64,000 nucleotides of DNA from Capsulimonas corticalis (GCF_003574315.2 NZ_AP025739.1:4092001-4156000), one strand, 5' to 3'. Numbered from the stretch's first letter, positions 46,031 through 55,985 are shown. Translations and numbers: made by a program. Notes: generated by a model not told the origin, from the letters alone.

Positions 46031-46189
46031 CTGGGCAAACCCACCCCGGCCCTTCGGGCCACCCCTCCCGCCGACGGGAAGGGTGATTTCAGAGCGTGTT
46101 ATCGCAGGCGACTTTCGTACGAGGCAATCCTACAAACCCTTCCCGTCGGCGGGAGGGGTGGCCCGAAGGGCCGGGGTGGGTTTGCCCAG
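46031..46189. repeat. Palindromic element, family B copy 2
   Basis: 159 bp; the inverted arms begin CTGGGCAAACCC and end GGGTTTGCCCAG. Each arm holds a hairpin GGCCCTTCGGGCC, where copy 1 has GGCGCTTCGCGCC: the change keeps the pairing and occurs in both arms. The asymmetric core (ATTTCAGAGCGTGTTATCGC...) is nearly the same as in copy 1. Non-coding; lies between the deacetylase gene and the ilvB promoter. Confidence 0.85.
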
Positions 46190-46276
46190 GAGCGCGGCTG
46201 GGTTTGCCTGGGAGAACTCAGCCTCAGAGCCCAGAGTTGCTTTGCCAGAACTCTCAGGAAAAACTTTCGTGCGCGG

Positions 46277-46305
46277 TTGACAACCCCATTTTCACCCGGT
46301 ATAAT
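46277..46305 (+). promoter_or_regulatory. Consensus promoter of the ilvB T-box transcript
   Basis: TTGACA (46277-46282), 17-base spacer, TATAAT (46300-46305), a perfect consensus. Transcription should start near 46312, producing a 5' leader of about 320 bases before ilvB. Confidence 0.9.
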
Positions 46306-46329
46306 ATCTGCCACAACTGAATTGAAATG

Positions 46330-46597
46330 TGTTGACGAGGACAATGTTACTGCTCGGAGCTTTCAGAGAGCCGTCGCTTGGTGCGAGACGGCAGCGAAGC
46401 GCAGTGAATCTCCCCTCCGAGCAGGCTGTTTGAAAATATGCGCTCGCGCAGATGATTAGGATGGCACGGGGTCGCCCGTGATAGCGTTCCAAGTGCGGCG
46501 TGTATGGCAGGACGGTCTGCGATCTCGTCGAATGAGGGTGGTACCGCGTGAGCTATTAAAAGCCTCTCGTCCCTTACCAGTGGGCGGGGGCTTTTTT
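46330..46597 (+). promoter_or_regulatory. T-box riboswitch and terminator upstream of ilvB
   Basis: Stem I is closed by GCTCGGAG/CTCCGAGC and has the AGAGA-type and GGTGCGAGACGG features. The conserved T-box AGGGTGGTACCGCG is at 46535-46548, followed by the antiterminator partner CGTCCCT and a terminator (stem of about 46561-46573 with 46581-46592, then TTTTTT). The specifier region reads GTGAATCTCCCC just before CTCCGAGC: ATC (Ile) fits best, CTC (Leu) is an alternative. The TGGT bulge fits a tRNA with discriminator A. Uncharged tRNA should stabilise the antiterminator and turn on ilvB. Confidence 0.9.
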
Positions 46598-46634
46598 GTT
46601 TGTCTCCGCCAAGCGTCTAAAAAAGGAACACCAC

Positions 46635-48419
46635 ATGAGAGTCAAAGGAAGTCGTGCGCTGCTGGAATCGCTGAAGCGTGAAGGCGTCGACACCATCTTT
46701 GGATATCCGGGCGGGGCGGTCATCCCCATCTACGATATGATTTACCAGTTCCCGGACATCCGCCATATCCTCGTTCGCCACGAGCAGGGCGCCGGGCATA
46801 TGGCCGAAGGATACGCCCTCGCCACCGGTAAGGTCGGCGTTTGTCTGGCGACCTCCGGACCGGGCGCGACGAACCTTGTCACCCCGCTGGCCGACGCGAT
46901 GATGGACTCGGTCCCGATCGTCGCGATCACCGGACAGGTCCGCTCGAACCTGATCGGCACCGACGCCTTCCAGGAAGCGGACATCACCGGCATCACCATG
47001 CCGATCACCAAGCACAACTGGCTGGTGAAGGATGTCAACCAACTGCCAGAGATCGTCGCCGAGGCGTTCCATGTGGCGCGCTCCGGCCGACCCGGCCCGG
47101 TTCTGATCGACATTCCGCGCGACGTGTCCGACGCCGAGTTTGAGTACACGCCCGTCGAATCCGTCGATATCCCGACCTACAAGCCGACCACGCGCGGCCA
47201 CTCCGTGCAGATCAAGCGCGCGGCCGAGTTGATCGACCAGGCCAAAAAGCCGATCCTGTACGTTGGCGGCGGCGCCAACCACGCCTATGCCTTCAATGAA
47301 GTGCGTGAACTGGCTGAAAAGATCAATACGCCGGTCACCACGACGCTGAAGGGTCTGGGAGCATTCCCCGAGACTCATCCTTTGTCGCTGGGCATGCTGG
47401 GCATGCACGGCACGGCGTACGCCAACTACGCCGTCAGCGAATGCGATCTGCTGATTGCCGTCGGCGCTCGCTTTGACGACCGCGTCACGGGCAAGGTCGC
47501 CGAGTGGGTGCCGAACGCGAAGATCATCCACATCGATATCGACCCGGCGGAGATTGGCAAAGTCTTACTGGCCGATGTTCCGATCGTGGGCGATGTCAAG
47601 GCGATCTTAACCGAGCTGAATAAGGTCGTGAAGGGCAAGCAGCATCCGGAGTGGGTGTCGCAGATCAACAAGCTGAAGCAGGACTTCCCGCTGCACTACC
47701 CCAACGACGGCGTGCTGCACGGTCAGTATGTCATCGAGCAGATTGGCGAAGTGAGCAACCATGACGCGATTTGCGTGACGGACGTCGGCCAGCACCAGAT
47801 GTGGGCGGCGCAGTTCTTCAAGTGCGAGCGTCCCCGCCAGTTCGTGACCTCGGGCGGCCTGGGAACGATGGGCTTCGGCCTTCCCGCCGCGATCGGCGCG
47901 CAGTTCGGCGCTCCCGACAAGCCGGTCTTCTGCGTGACGGGCGACGGTTCGATCCAGATGTGCATCCAGGAGCTGATGGTCGCGACCATCTACAAGCTGC
48001 CGATCAAGATCTGTATCCTGAACAACCAGTTCCTCGGCATGGTGCGCCAGTGGCAGGAGCTGTTCCATGAGAACCGCTACTCCTCGGTGGACCTGGAAGC
48101 GTCCCCGGACTTCGTCAAGCTCGCCGAAGCTTACGGCGCGCATGCGATCCGCTGCTTCAAGCCGTCGGGCGTCCGCGCCGCGCTGGAAGAGGCGATGAGC
48201 ATCACCGACCGGCCGACCGTGCTGGACTTCCGTATCTCCAAGGAAGAGAACGTCTACCCGATGATCCCGAGCGGCGGCACCATCCACCAGATGGTCGTGC
48301 AGCGCCCGCCGGACATGGTTCCGCTGGACAGCTATATCGCCAGCGAGACTTACATGGGCGAGGACGATCAAGCCACGCAGGAAGAAAAGGAGACCGTGCC
48401 CGTTCCGCGCGCAAAGTAG
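46635..48419 (+). CDS. ilvB: Acetolactate synthase, large subunit
   Basis: 594 residues from ATG 46635 (MRVKGSRALLESLKREGVDT). ThDP-dependent enzyme: catalytic Glu in VRHEQGAGHMAEGYA, the central FAD-binding region, and the ThDP motif GDGSIQM...NNQFLGMVRQWQ. It condenses two pyruvates, or pyruvate and 2-ketobutyrate, in Val/Leu and Ile synthesis. Its only clear control is the T-box leader. The small subunit gene follows after 47 bases. Confidence 0.97.
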   Translation: MRVKGSRALLESLKREGVDTIFGYPGGAVIPIYDMIYQFPDIRHILVRHEQGAGHMAEGYALATGKVGVCLATSGPGATNLVTPLADAMMDSVPIVAITGQVRSNLIGTDAFQEADITGITMPITKHNWLVKDVNQLPEIVAEAFHVARSGRPGPVLIDIPRDVSDAEFEYTPVESVDIPTYKPTTRGHSVQIKRAAELIDQAKKPILYVGGGANHAYAFNEVRELAEKINTPVTTTLKGLGAFPETHPLSLGMLGMHGTAYANYAVSECDLLIAVGARFDDRVTGKVAEWVPNAKIIHIDIDPAEIGKVLLADVPIVGDVKAILTELNKVVKGKQHPEWVSQINKLKQDFPLHYPNDGVLHGQYVIEQIGEVSNHDAICVTDVGQHQMWAAQFFKCERPRQFVTSGGLGTMGFGLPAAIGAQFGAPDKPVFCVTGDGSIQMCIQELMVATIYKLPIKICILNNQFLGMVRQWQELFHENRYSSVDLEASPDFVKLAEAYGAHAIRCFKPSGVRAALEEAMSITDRPTVLDFRISKEENVYPMIPSGGTIHQMVVQRPPDMVPLDSYIASETYMGEDDQATQEEKETVPVPRAK

Positions 48420-48466
48420 CGCCTCGAACGGCCGCCTCTCAAAATTAAGAGCGGACCGGAAAAGCC

Positions 48467-48964
48467 ATGACGCAAACACAGCAACATACCATCAGCGTTC
48501 TCGTGGAGAACAAGCCCGGCGTCCTCGCGCGCGTCGCTCTTCTGTTTTCGCGCCGGGGCTACAACATCGAAAGCCTCGCGGTCAGCATCACGGAGAACCC
48601 GTCGATTTCGCGTATGACGGTCGTCGTCAATGGCGACGAGCAGGAAGTCGAACAGATCACCAAGCAGCTGCACAAGCTGATCGATGTCAGCAAGGTCCAG
48701 GACTATATCGACGTTCCGATCATCGCCCGCGAGCTGGCCTTGATCAAGGTGAACGCCGAGGTCAACAACCGCACGGCGATCCTGCAATTGGTGGAGATCT
48801 TCCGTGGCCGTGTCATCGATATGTCGGACAAGACGTTCGTCATTGAAGTGACGGGCGGCAACGACAAGATCGACGCCCTGGAGAAACTGCTGGAGCCGTA
48901 TGGCATCCGCGAGCTGGTCCGCACGGGCCGCATCGCGATGGCGCGCGGCGTCCGGGGTATGTAA
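48467..48964 (+). CDS. ilvN: Acetolactate synthase, regulatory small subunit
   Basis: 165 residues with the N-terminal ACT domain (HTISVLVENKPGVLARVALLFSRRGYNIESL, split over residues about 6-36) and the C-terminal ALS_ss domain. It binds valine and mediates feedback inhibition of IlvB. Also called ilvH in other genomes. A perfect hairpin follows the stop codon. Confidence 0.96.
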   Translation: MTQTQQHTISVLVENKPGVLARVALLFSRRGYNIESLAVSITENPSISRMTVVVNGDEQEVEQITKQLHKLIDVSKVQDYIDVPIIARELALIKVNAEVNNRTAILQLVEIFRGRVIDMSDKTFVIEVTGGNDKIDALEKLLEPYGIRELVRTGRIAMARGVRGM

Positions 48965-48984
48965 ATCGTTCAGCCATTTTCACT

Positions 48985-49022
48985 GGGTGGCATGCCTGCG
49001 CAGAACCGCCGGCATGCCACCC
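48985..49022. repeat. Perfect 12-bp inverted repeat after ilvN
   Basis: GGGTGGCATGCC (48985-48996) and GGCATGCCACCC (49011-49022) around a 14-base loop, no T-tract. It may stabilise the 3' end of the ilvBN part of the message or be a fragment of a repeat family. Confidence 0.65.
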
Positions 49023-49058
49023 GGGGAAATTGCCGAATAGATGTAGTCGGGAGGCCGC

Positions 49059-49364
49059 TTGAAAGAGCTGATCACGATCCATCAGGCGAATCTGCTAATG
49101 CTGGCGCTGCTGATCGCCGCGCCGGCGATCGGCGTGATGTGGGGCGGCGCCGTCAAGAAGATCGGGCGCGGCGCTCTTGTCGGTCTCTTGATCGGCGCTG
49201 GAAACTACGCGCTCTGGACGGTGTACAACGCCATCACGGATCGATTGGGGCTGGATACGGTCAAAAACCTCGTGACCAATCTCGCGCTCTTTATCGCTGT
49301 CGGCGCGGCGGCGGGTTTCGCCGCCGCCTGGTTTGGACGTCGACGAACGGACTCCAACCCATAA
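49059..49364 (+). CDS. Small membrane protein, unknown
   Basis: 101 residues from TTG 49059, with GGGAGG four bases upstream (tight spacing). Three hydrophobic segments (about 12-30, 40-58, 72-92) and a basic tail WFGRRRTDSNP. Family not recognised. It is inserted between ilvN and ilvC and reads in the same direction, so it is probably co-transcribed; a role in BCAA transport or membrane sensing is only a guess. Confidence 0.6.
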   Translation: MKELITIHQANLLMLALLIAAPAIGVMWGGAVKKIGRGALVGLLIGAGNYALWTVYNAITDRLGLDTVKNLVTNLALFIAVGAAAGFAAAWFGRRRTDSNP

Positions 49365-49416
49365 TTTCGCAAGTTTTTCGGACGTTTGACGAATTTCACT
49401 AGGAGAATATCATAAC

Positions 49417-50436
49417 ATGGCCGCAAAGGTTTATTACGAGAACGACGCCGACTCGACACTCTTGAACGGCAAGAAGATCGCCGTCATCGGCTACGGCTCC
49501 CAGGGCCACGCGCATTCGCTGAACCTCAAAGACAGCGGATTCGACGTGCGCGTCGGACTTCGCGAGGGCTCCAAGTCCTGGGCGAAGGCGACCGAGGCCG
49601 GCCTGTCGGTGAAGACAGTCGCCGAAGCCGCGAAGGAAGCCGACATCATCATGATCCTCATCAACGATGAGTACCAGGGCGATGTTTACCGCGAGAGCAT
49701 CGCGCCGTATGTCGAAGAGGGCAACGCGCTCGTCTTCGGCCATGGCTTCAACATCCACTTCGGCCAGATCAAGGCGCCGAAGGGTGTGGACGTCTTCATG
49801 GTCGCCCCGAAAGGCCCCGGTCACCTCGTGCGCCGCACCTACCAGGAAGGCAAGGGCGTTCCGGCGCTGATCGCCGTCCACCAGGACGCAACGGGCAACG
49901 CTCGCGCTCTGGCTCTGGCCTGGGCGAAGGGCATCGGCGGCACGCGCGGCGGCGTCTTGGAGACTACCTTCCGCGAAGAAACTGAAACCGACCTTTTCGG
50001 TGAGCAGGCTGTCCTTTGCGGCGGCGCGACCGCGCTGGTCAAAGCCGGCTTCGAGACCCTGGTGAACGCCGGCTACCAGCCGGAGATCGCTTACTTCGAG
50101 TGTCTGCACGAGCTGAAGCTGATCGTCGACCTGCTGTACGAAGCGGGCATCGCCGGCATGCGCTACTCGATCTCGGACACCGCCCAGTACGGCGATATGA
50201 CCCGCGGCCCGCGCATCGTCACCGACGCCACCAAGGCCGAGATGGTCCAGATCCTCAAGGAGATCCAGACCGGACAGTTCGCCAAGGAATGGATCCTGGA
50301 GAACAAGGCCAACCGCCCATCGTTCAACGCGCTCGCGGCGATCGATCAAGAGTCCCAGCTGGAAGCCGTTGGCAAGCAGCTGCGCGGCCTGATGTCCTGG
50401 GTCAAGAAGACGGACGTCGTCGAAGCGACGGAGTAG
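49417..50436 (+). CDS. ilvC: Ketol-acid reductoisomerase (class I)
   Basis: 339 residues, the short class I form. NADPH-binding loop [21 protein letters not shown], the DxxxE metal-binding region in the C-terminal knotted domain ([16 protein letters not shown]) and [13 protein letters not shown] are visible. It rearranges and reduces acetolactate or acetohydroxybutyrate. AGGAGA precedes the ATG. Second gene set of the branched-chain cluster; a family C palindrome follows. Confidence 0.97.
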   Translation: MAAKVYYENDADSTLLNGKKIAVIGYGSQGHAHSLNLKDSGFDVRVGLREGSKSWAKATEAGLSVKTVAEAAKEADIIMILINDEYQGDVYRESIAPYVEEGNALVFGHGFNIHFGQIKAPKGVDVFMVAPKGPGHLVRRTYQEGKGVPALIAVHQDATGNARALALAWAKGIGGTRGGVLETTFREETETDLFGEQAVLCGGATALVKAGFETLVNAGYQPEIAYFECLHELKLIVDLLYEAGIAGMRYSISDTAQYGDMTRGPRIVTDATKAEMVQILKEIQTGQFAKEWILENKANRPSFNALAAIDQESQLEAVGKQLRGLMSWVKKTDVVEATE

Positions 50437-50480
50437 GGGAGCGGCCCCAAGAGCTATCCTTACGCCGGTCGTTCTGCATA

Positions 50481-50642
50481 AGAACGGCCGGCGGTTAAAA
50501 CCGCGCCTAGAAGTGCGCCAAAGTCCACCTCCGTGGACTCAATGCCAATTTTCGGTAGTCAAGACACTCGGATTGAGGCATTTAACCTGCGCAGGCAGGT
50601 TTTGGCGCTCTTCTAGGCGCGGTTTCAACCGCCGGCCGTTCT
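50481..50642. repeat. Palindromic element, family C copy 2
   Basis: 162 bp with about 42-bp imperfect terminal inverted repeats (ends AGAACGGCCGGCGGTTAAAA and its complement GGTTTCAACCGCCGGCCGTT). An inner hairpin AGTCCACCTCCGTGGACT is shared with copy 1. It separates ilvC and leuA, 46 bases before leuA. Confidence 0.82.
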
Positions 50643-50687
50643 GGCTAGCGCGGGGGGATGGGGCGAATTTTTCGGAGGCAACATTCG

Positions 50688-52253
50688 ATGTCGAACAACC
50701 AAGTCCAAATTTTTGATACGACGCTGCGGGACGGCGAGCAGTCGCCGGGCGCATCGCTCAATATTGACGAGAAGGTGGAGATCGCCCGCCAGCTCGAACG
50801 GCTCGGTGTGGACATCATCGAGGCCGGCTTCCCGATTTCCAGCCCCGGCGATTTCGAGGCTGTTCGTCGCGTCGCGGCGACGGTGAGCGATCGGATTACG
50901 ATTTGCGGTCTGACGCGCGCGGTGCCTAAGGATATCGATGTGGCCTGGGACGCTTTGAAGGGCGCCAAGCGGCCGCGCATCCATACGGGACTGGGCGTCA
51001 GCGACAACCATTTGCAGCACAAGCTGAAGAAGACGCGCGAGCAGGCGATGGAGATCGGCGTCAACGCCGTCAAGTACGCCAAGTCTCTCGGCTGTGAAGA
51101 TATTGAATATTTTACGGAAGACAGCGGCCGCGCCGATAAAGAGTACTTGTATCGCGTCATCGAAGCCGTGATCAAGGCCGGCGCCACGGTCATCAATATT
51201 CCAGACACCACGGGCTATATGTCGCCCGAAGAGTACGGCGCGCTGTTCGCGGGCGTCCTGAACCACGTTCCTGGGTCAGAGAATATTATTCTCTCGGCGC
51301 ACTGCCACAACGACCTGGGGATGGCGACCGCCAATTCCCTGGCGGCGGTGAAGGCGGGCGCGCGGCAGGTGGAGTGCACCATCAACGGCATCGGAGAGCG
51401 CGCGGGCAACACGTCGCTGGAAGAAGTCGTGATGGCGCTGCATACGCGCCGCGATATTTATCAGGTCCAGTCGAACATTGTGACGACGGAGATCTATAAG
51501 ACGTCGCGTCTGGTCTCGACGCTGACGGGGATCCTGGTCCAGCCCAACAAGGCGATTGTCGGGGCGAACGCCTTCGCGCACTCGTCGGGCATCCACCAGG
51601 ACGGCATTCTCAAGCAGCGCGACACCTATGAGATTATCGATCCGGCCACCGTTGGCATCAGCGAAAGCAAGATTATCCTTTCGGCGCGCTCTGGCCGCCA
51701 CGCGCTGCGCGACCGCCTGTCGAAACTGGGGCATGAGTTCCCGAATGACACTGATTTCGAGCGTGTATACGCCCGCTTCCTGAACGTTGCGGACAGCAAA
51801 AAGGTCGTTTACGACGAAGATTTGGACGCGATCGTGTCCGACGAGACCTCCACCGCGCCGCAGGCGTTCGAGCTGGTGCAGGTCCAGGTCTCCTGCGGCG
51901 ATCACGCGATTCCCACGGCGACCGTCAAGCTGCGCAACGCCGAAAAGGCGATCCTGCTCGACGCCGATACCGGCAACGGTCCCGTCGACGCCATCTATCG
52001 CGCCATCAATCGCATCGTCCAGGTGCCGAACGATCTGATCGAGTACACCGTTCAGAGCGTTACCGAGGGCATTGACGCGATGGCCGATGTGACCATTCGG
52101 ATCAAGGCCGAAGGCGACATGATCTATACGGGACATTCGGCGCACACGGACATCTTTGTCGCTTCGACCAAGGCGTACCTTCAGGCGCTGAACAAGCAGA
52201 TCGCGCGCGTTTCGGGCCGCAAACAGGAAGAGCGCATTCTGGAGCATGTGTAA
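50688..52253 (+). CDS. leuA: 2-isopropylmalate synthase
   Basis: 521 residues from ATG 50688 (GGAGG upstream). DRE-TIM metallolyase: [16 protein letters not shown] at the start, metal-binding [20 protein letters not shown], and [14 protein letters not shown]; the C-terminal LeuA allosteric domain (about 400-521) binds leucine. It adds acetyl-CoA to 2-ketoisovalerate, the first step of leucine synthesis. The next gene starts immediately after the stop codon. Confidence 0.95.
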   Translation: MSNNQVQIFDTTLRDGEQSPGASLNIDEKVEIARQLERLGVDIIEAGFPISSPGDFEAVRRVAATVSDRITICGLTRAVPKDIDVAWDALKGAKRPRIHTGLGVSDNHLQHKLKKTREQAMEIGVNAVKYAKSLGCEDIEYFTEDSGRADKEYLYRVIEAVIKAGATVINIPDTTGYMSPEEYGALFAGVLNHVPGSENIILSAHCHNDLGMATANSLAAVKAGARQVECTINGIGERAGNTSLEEVVMALHTRRDIYQVQSNIVTTEIYKTSRLVSTLTGILVQPNKAIVGANAFAHSSGIHQDGILKQRDTYEIIDPATVGISESKIILSARSGRHALRDRLSKLGHEFPNDTDFERVYARFLNVADSKKVVYDEDLDAIVSDETSTAPQAFELVQVQVSCGDHAIPTATVKLRNAEKAILLDADTGNGPVDAIYRAINRIVQVPNDLIEYTVQSVTEGIDAMADVTIRIKAEGDMIYTGHSAHTDIFVASTKAYLQALNKQIARVSGRKQEERILEHV

Positions 52254-52724
52254 TTGATTCGCGAGACGATCATCCGGTCGGCGGTCGTGGACGATATCCC
52301 GACGATCGTCTCGCTCTGGCGCATGCTTCAGGAAACCAATGCGCTGCACGACCCTTATCTAACGCCCGGCGACGGCGCGGAAGACTGGTTTCGTGAGTAT
52401 CTCAAGGCGCAGATGAACGGCGCCCTGGGGATCTTCGTGGCGCTGCGCGACGGCGAGATCGTCGGCTACACCTTCGGACAGATCGTCCAGCGCCCAACGC
52501 TCGCCGCCGGCGAATGCGGCTACGTCGCCGACCTTTGCGTCCGGCCGGACGCGCGCGGACTTGGCCTCGGCCGGCGTTTGTATGAGCGCCTGCGTCTTTG
52601 GTTTCATGAGAACGGCGTGCACAGCATCGAAGTGCAGGTCGTGCGCGCCAACCCGGCGTCGCAGGCGTTCTGGCGCAAGATGGGCTTCGGCGAATTTTTG
52701 AAAACGCTTCGAACCGAAATTTAA
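52254..52724 (+). CDS. GNAT family N-acetyltransferase
   Basis: 156 residues from TTG 52254, immediately following the leuA stop codon. GNAT motifs: GIFVALRDGEIVGYTFGQ, then YVADLCVRPDARGLGLGRRLYERL (acetyl-CoA pyrophosphate loop) and VQVVRANPASQAFWRKMGF. The substrate is unknown; the position between leuA and leuB suggests acylation of an amino-acid-related metabolite or protein, but this is inference. leuB starts 21 bases later. Confidence 0.88.
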   Translation: MIRETIIRSAVVDDIPTIVSLWRMLQETNALHDPYLTPGDGAEDWFREYLKAQMNGALGIFVALRDGEIVGYTFGQIVQRPTLAAGECGYVADLCVRPDARGLGLGRRLYERLRLWFHENGVHSIEVQVVRANPASQAFWRKMGFGEFLKTLRTEI

Positions 52725-52745
52725 CCACTCAAGGAAACGATAGAT

Positions 52746-53816
52746 ATGGCGAAGATAGCAGTTTTGGCGGGCGACGGGATCGGCCCGGAGATCATTGCCG
52801 AAGGTCTGAAGGTCCTGAAAGCCGTTGCGCCGCAGCATGGCCAGGACCTGGAGTTCACTGAGGCGCTTGTGGGCGGCGCCGCCTACGACGCCACCGGCCA
52901 CCCGCTGCCGCCGGAGACGCTGGAGCTGGTGCAGAACTCCGACGCCATCTTCTTCGGCGCCGTCGGCGGTCCGAAGTACGATGTGATCCCGGACCCGAAC
53001 ATGCGTCCCGAGCGCGGCGCCCTGCTGCCCCTGCGCAAGAAGCTGGGCCTGTACGCCAACCTGCGCCCCTGCATCCTGTACTCGGCCCTCTCTTCGGCCT
53101 GCCCGCTGCGCGCGGATCTGGTGGAAGGCGGCTTCGACATTCTGGTCGTTCGCGAACTGACCGGCGGCCTCTACTTCGGCCAGCCCAAGAGCTGGGAAGG
53201 CGACAACGCCATCGACACCTGCCTTTACAGCCGCGAAGAGATCACCCGGATTCTGCACGTCGCGTTCAAAGCCGCGCAAAAACGACCAAACAAGCGCGTC
53301 GTCAGCGTCGATAAAGCCAACGTCCTGGAAACCTCTCGCCTCTGGCGCGACACGGCCACCAAAGTCGCCGCTGAGTATCCCGACGTCGAACTCTCGCACC
53401 AGCTCGTCGACGCCACCGCTATGGACCTCGTCCGCCGCCCGCAGTCCTTCGACGTCATCGTGACCGAGAACCTCTTCGGCGACATCCTGAGCGACGAAGC
53501 CGCCCAGCTCACCGGCTCCCTCGGCATGCTTCCCTCCGCCTCCCTCGGCCAGGGAACCTTCGGCCTCTACGAACCCAGCCACGGCAGCGCCCCCGACATC
53601 GCCGGCACCGGAAAAGCCAACCCCCTCGCCACGATCCTCAGCGCCGCCCTTCTGCTCCGCTACTCCCTTGGCGCCGAAGCCGCCGCGCTGCAAATCGAGA
53701 AAGCCGTCGAGATCGTCCTCAACGCCGGCCACCGCACTGGCGACATCGCCGAGACGCCGGACACGAAGATTGTTACTTGTACCGAGATGGGTGATTTGGT
53801 CGTCGCGGCGCTGTAG
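52746..53816 (+). CDS. leuB: 3-isopropylmalate dehydrogenase
   Basis: 356 residues. [11 protein letters not shown] at the start, substrate-binding [27 protein letters not shown], and the metal-binding [22 protein letters not shown]. The NAD motif [18 protein letters not shown] is standard. It oxidises and decarboxylates 3-isopropylmalate to 2-ketoisocaproate. leuC and leuD are not in this window. A perfect hairpin follows the stop codon. Confidence 0.96.
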   Translation: MAKIAVLAGDGIGPEIIAEGLKVLKAVAPQHGQDLEFTEALVGGAAYDATGHPLPPETLELVQNSDAIFFGAVGGPKYDVIPDPNMRPERGALLPLRKKLGLYANLRPCILYSALSSACPLRADLVEGGFDILVVRELTGGLYFGQPKSWEGDNAIDTCLYSREEITRILHVAFKAAQKRPNKRVVSVDKANVLETSRLWRDTATKVAAEYPDVELSHQLVDATAMDLVRRPQSFDVIVTENLFGDILSDEAAQLTGSLGMLPSASLGQGTFGLYEPSHGSAPDIAGTGKANPLATILSAALLLRYSLGAEAAALQIEKAVEIVLNAGHRTGDIAETPDTKIVTCTEMGDLVVAAL

Positions 53817-54218
<402 letters not shown>

Positions 54219-54219
54219 T

Positions 54220-54300
54220 ATGGACATGACACACACGACACACCTTGTTATTGGGATCGCGATTTCCGCGGGCATCATGATTATCTGCCCGGCCGGGTGA
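54220..54300 (+). CDS. Isoleucine-rich leader peptide of cimA
   Basis: A 26-codon ORF begins two bases after the PII stop codon and ends before the cimA leader terminator. It has six Ile codons (ATT and ATC), plus Leu-Val next to the first; the middle reads HLVIGIAISAGIMIICPAG. This is what is expected for ribosome-mediated attenuation: when Ile-tRNA is scarce the ribosome stalls at the Ile codons and an antiterminator can form. ATG 54220 or 54226 could be the start; no strong Shine-Dalgarno. Confidence 0.72.
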   Translation: MDMTHTTHLVIGIAISAGIMIICPAG

Positions 54301-54357
54301 CACGCTGCGCGCGCCTCCCCGGCCGGGATATCGGCTTGTGGCGGCGCGCATTTTTTG
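54288..54357 (+). promoter_or_regulatory. Attenuator (antiterminator and terminator) before cimA
   Basis: CCCGGCCGGG occurs at 54288-54297 (end of the leader peptide) and again at 54318-54327; these are mutually complementary and could pair. The terminator stem is TGCGCGC (54306-54312) plus GCC with GGC plus GCGCGCA (54344-54350), followed by TTTTTT. The two folds cannot form together, the classic attenuator design. cimA starts 27 bases after the T-run. Confidence 0.72.
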
Positions 54358-54383
54358 TTTTACACCCGAATAAGGAAGATCCA

Positions 54384-55985
54384 ATGACGGCAAACTCCTC
54401 CTCTCGAAAGATCGACATTTATGATACGACCCTGCGCGACGGTTCGCAGGGCGAAGGCATCTCGTTTAGCGTCGAAGACAAAGTCAAGATCGCGAAGCGG
54501 CTGGACGCGTTTGGCGTGGACTACATCGAAGGCGGATGGCCGGGGAGCAATCCCAAGGACATCGAGTTCTTCGACCGCATGAAGTCGATCCCCCTGAAGC
54601 ACGCCAAGCTCGCAGCCTTCGGCAGCACGCGCCGTCCAACCACGACGGCGGAGACCGACCCGATGCTCCAGCAGCTTTTGGACGCGCAAACTCCGGTCAT
54701 CACGTTTGTCGGCAAGAGCTGGGATTTCCATGTCACGGAAGCGCTGCGCATCCCCCTCGAAACCAATCTGGAGATGATCGCGGACACGACGCGCTATCTG
54801 AAGTCCAAGGGCAAGGAAGTCATCTACGACGCCGAACACTTCTTCGACGGCTATAAGCGCAATCCCGAGTATACATCGAAGTGCGTCGCGGCGGCGCTGG
54901 ACGCCGGCTGCGATGTGGTCGCGCTCTGCGACACCAACGGCGGCACGCTGCCCAATGAAATCTCCAAGATCGTTTCCGAGATCGGCGCGCGCTTTCCATA
55001 CGGCAAATTCGCCATCCATACGCATAATGACGCCGAGTGCGGTGTGGCGAACAGCCTTGCGGCGATTGAAGTCGGCGCAATCCAAGTGCAGGGAACGATC
55101 AATGGGCTGGGGGAGCGGACGGGCAACGCGAACCTCACCAGCATCGTCCCGAGCCTGGGCTTGAAGCTGGGCTATACGCTTTCCTGCATGCCGCGCATGA
55201 AGGAGCTCGCCGAGCTGTCCAACTTTATCGACGAGATCGCGAACGTTCCGCCCAAAACCTGGGCGGCGTATGTCGGACGCAGCGCCTTCGCGCATAAAGC
55301 GGGTCTGCACGTGGACGCCATGCGCAAGAATTCGGAGACCTACGAGCACATCGATCCGATATTGGTCGGCAACGAGCGGCGTATCTTAGTCAGCGAGCAC
55401 AGCGGCGCCTCAACCATTCTGGAGAAAGTCCAGCGCGACAATTCCGATCTGCGCAAGGACAGTCCCGAGACGAAAGAGATCCTGAAGCAAGTCGCGCGCC
55501 TGGAGCACGAGGGCTACTCGTTCGAAGGCGCCGAGGCCAGCTTTGAACTGCTGGTGAAGAAGGCGACGGGCAATTATCGCTCGCTGTTCGAACTGACGGG
55601 ATACCGGGTGATCGTGGAGCGGCGCGGCGGCGACAAGGAAGCGATCACCGAAGCGACCGTCAAGCTGCGCGTGAACGACCAGGAAGTGCTGACTGTTGCG
55701 GAAGGCGACGGTCCCGTGAACGCCTTGGACAGCGCGCTACGCAAAGCGCTCGCCGAGCACTATCCCGACCTGGCCGATATTCGCCTGACCGATTTCAAAG
55801 TCCGCGTGGTCAACGCCAAAGAAGGCGCCGCCGCCAAGGTCCGCGCGATCGTGGATAGCGCCGACTCCTCGGACACCTGGAGCACGATCGGCGTCTCGAC
55901 CAATATTATCGACGCCAGCTGGCACGCACTGGTGGACAGCATCGAATACGGACTTCTGCGCGAGAGCGCCCGCGCCGGCGAATAA
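54384..55985 (+). CDS. cimA: (R)-citramalate synthase
   Basis: 533 residues from ATG 54384 (AAGGAAG upstream); an ORF start at 54297 lies before the attenuator and is rejected. DRE-TIM enzyme: IYDTTLRDGSQGEGISFSVEDK, IHTHNDAECGVANSLAA, and a C-terminal LeuA-type allosteric domain (about 400-533). The GEGISFS and GGWPGSNPKD features are those of CimA rather than LeuA. It makes citramalate from pyruvate and acetyl-CoA, the threonine-independent entry to isoleucine, which fits the isoleucine leader upstream. A terminator follows the gene. Confidence 0.92.
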   Translation: MTANSSSRKIDIYDTTLRDGSQGEGISFSVEDKVKIAKRLDAFGVDYIEGGWPGSNPKDIEFFDRMKSIPLKHAKLAAFGSTRRPTTTAETDPMLQQLLDAQTPVITFVGKSWDFHVTEALRIPLETNLEMIADTTRYLKSKGKEVIYDAEHFFDGYKRNPEYTSKCVAAALDAGCDVVALCDTNGGTLPNEISKIVSEIGARFPYGKFAIHTHNDAECGVANSLAAIEVGAIQVQGTINGLGERTGNANLTSIVPSLGLKLGYTLSCMPRMKELAELSNFIDEIANVPPKTWAAYVGRSAFAHKAGLHVDAMRKNSETYEHIDPILVGNERRILVSEHSGASTILEKVQRDNSDLRKDSPETKEILKQVARLEHEGYSFEGAEASFELLVKKATGNYRSLFELTGYRVIVERRGGDKEAITEATVKLRVNDQEVLTVAEGDGPVNALDSALRKALAEHYPDLADIRLTDFKVRVVNAKEGAAAKVRAIVDSADSSDTWSTIGVSTNIIDASWHALVDSIEYGLLRESARAGE

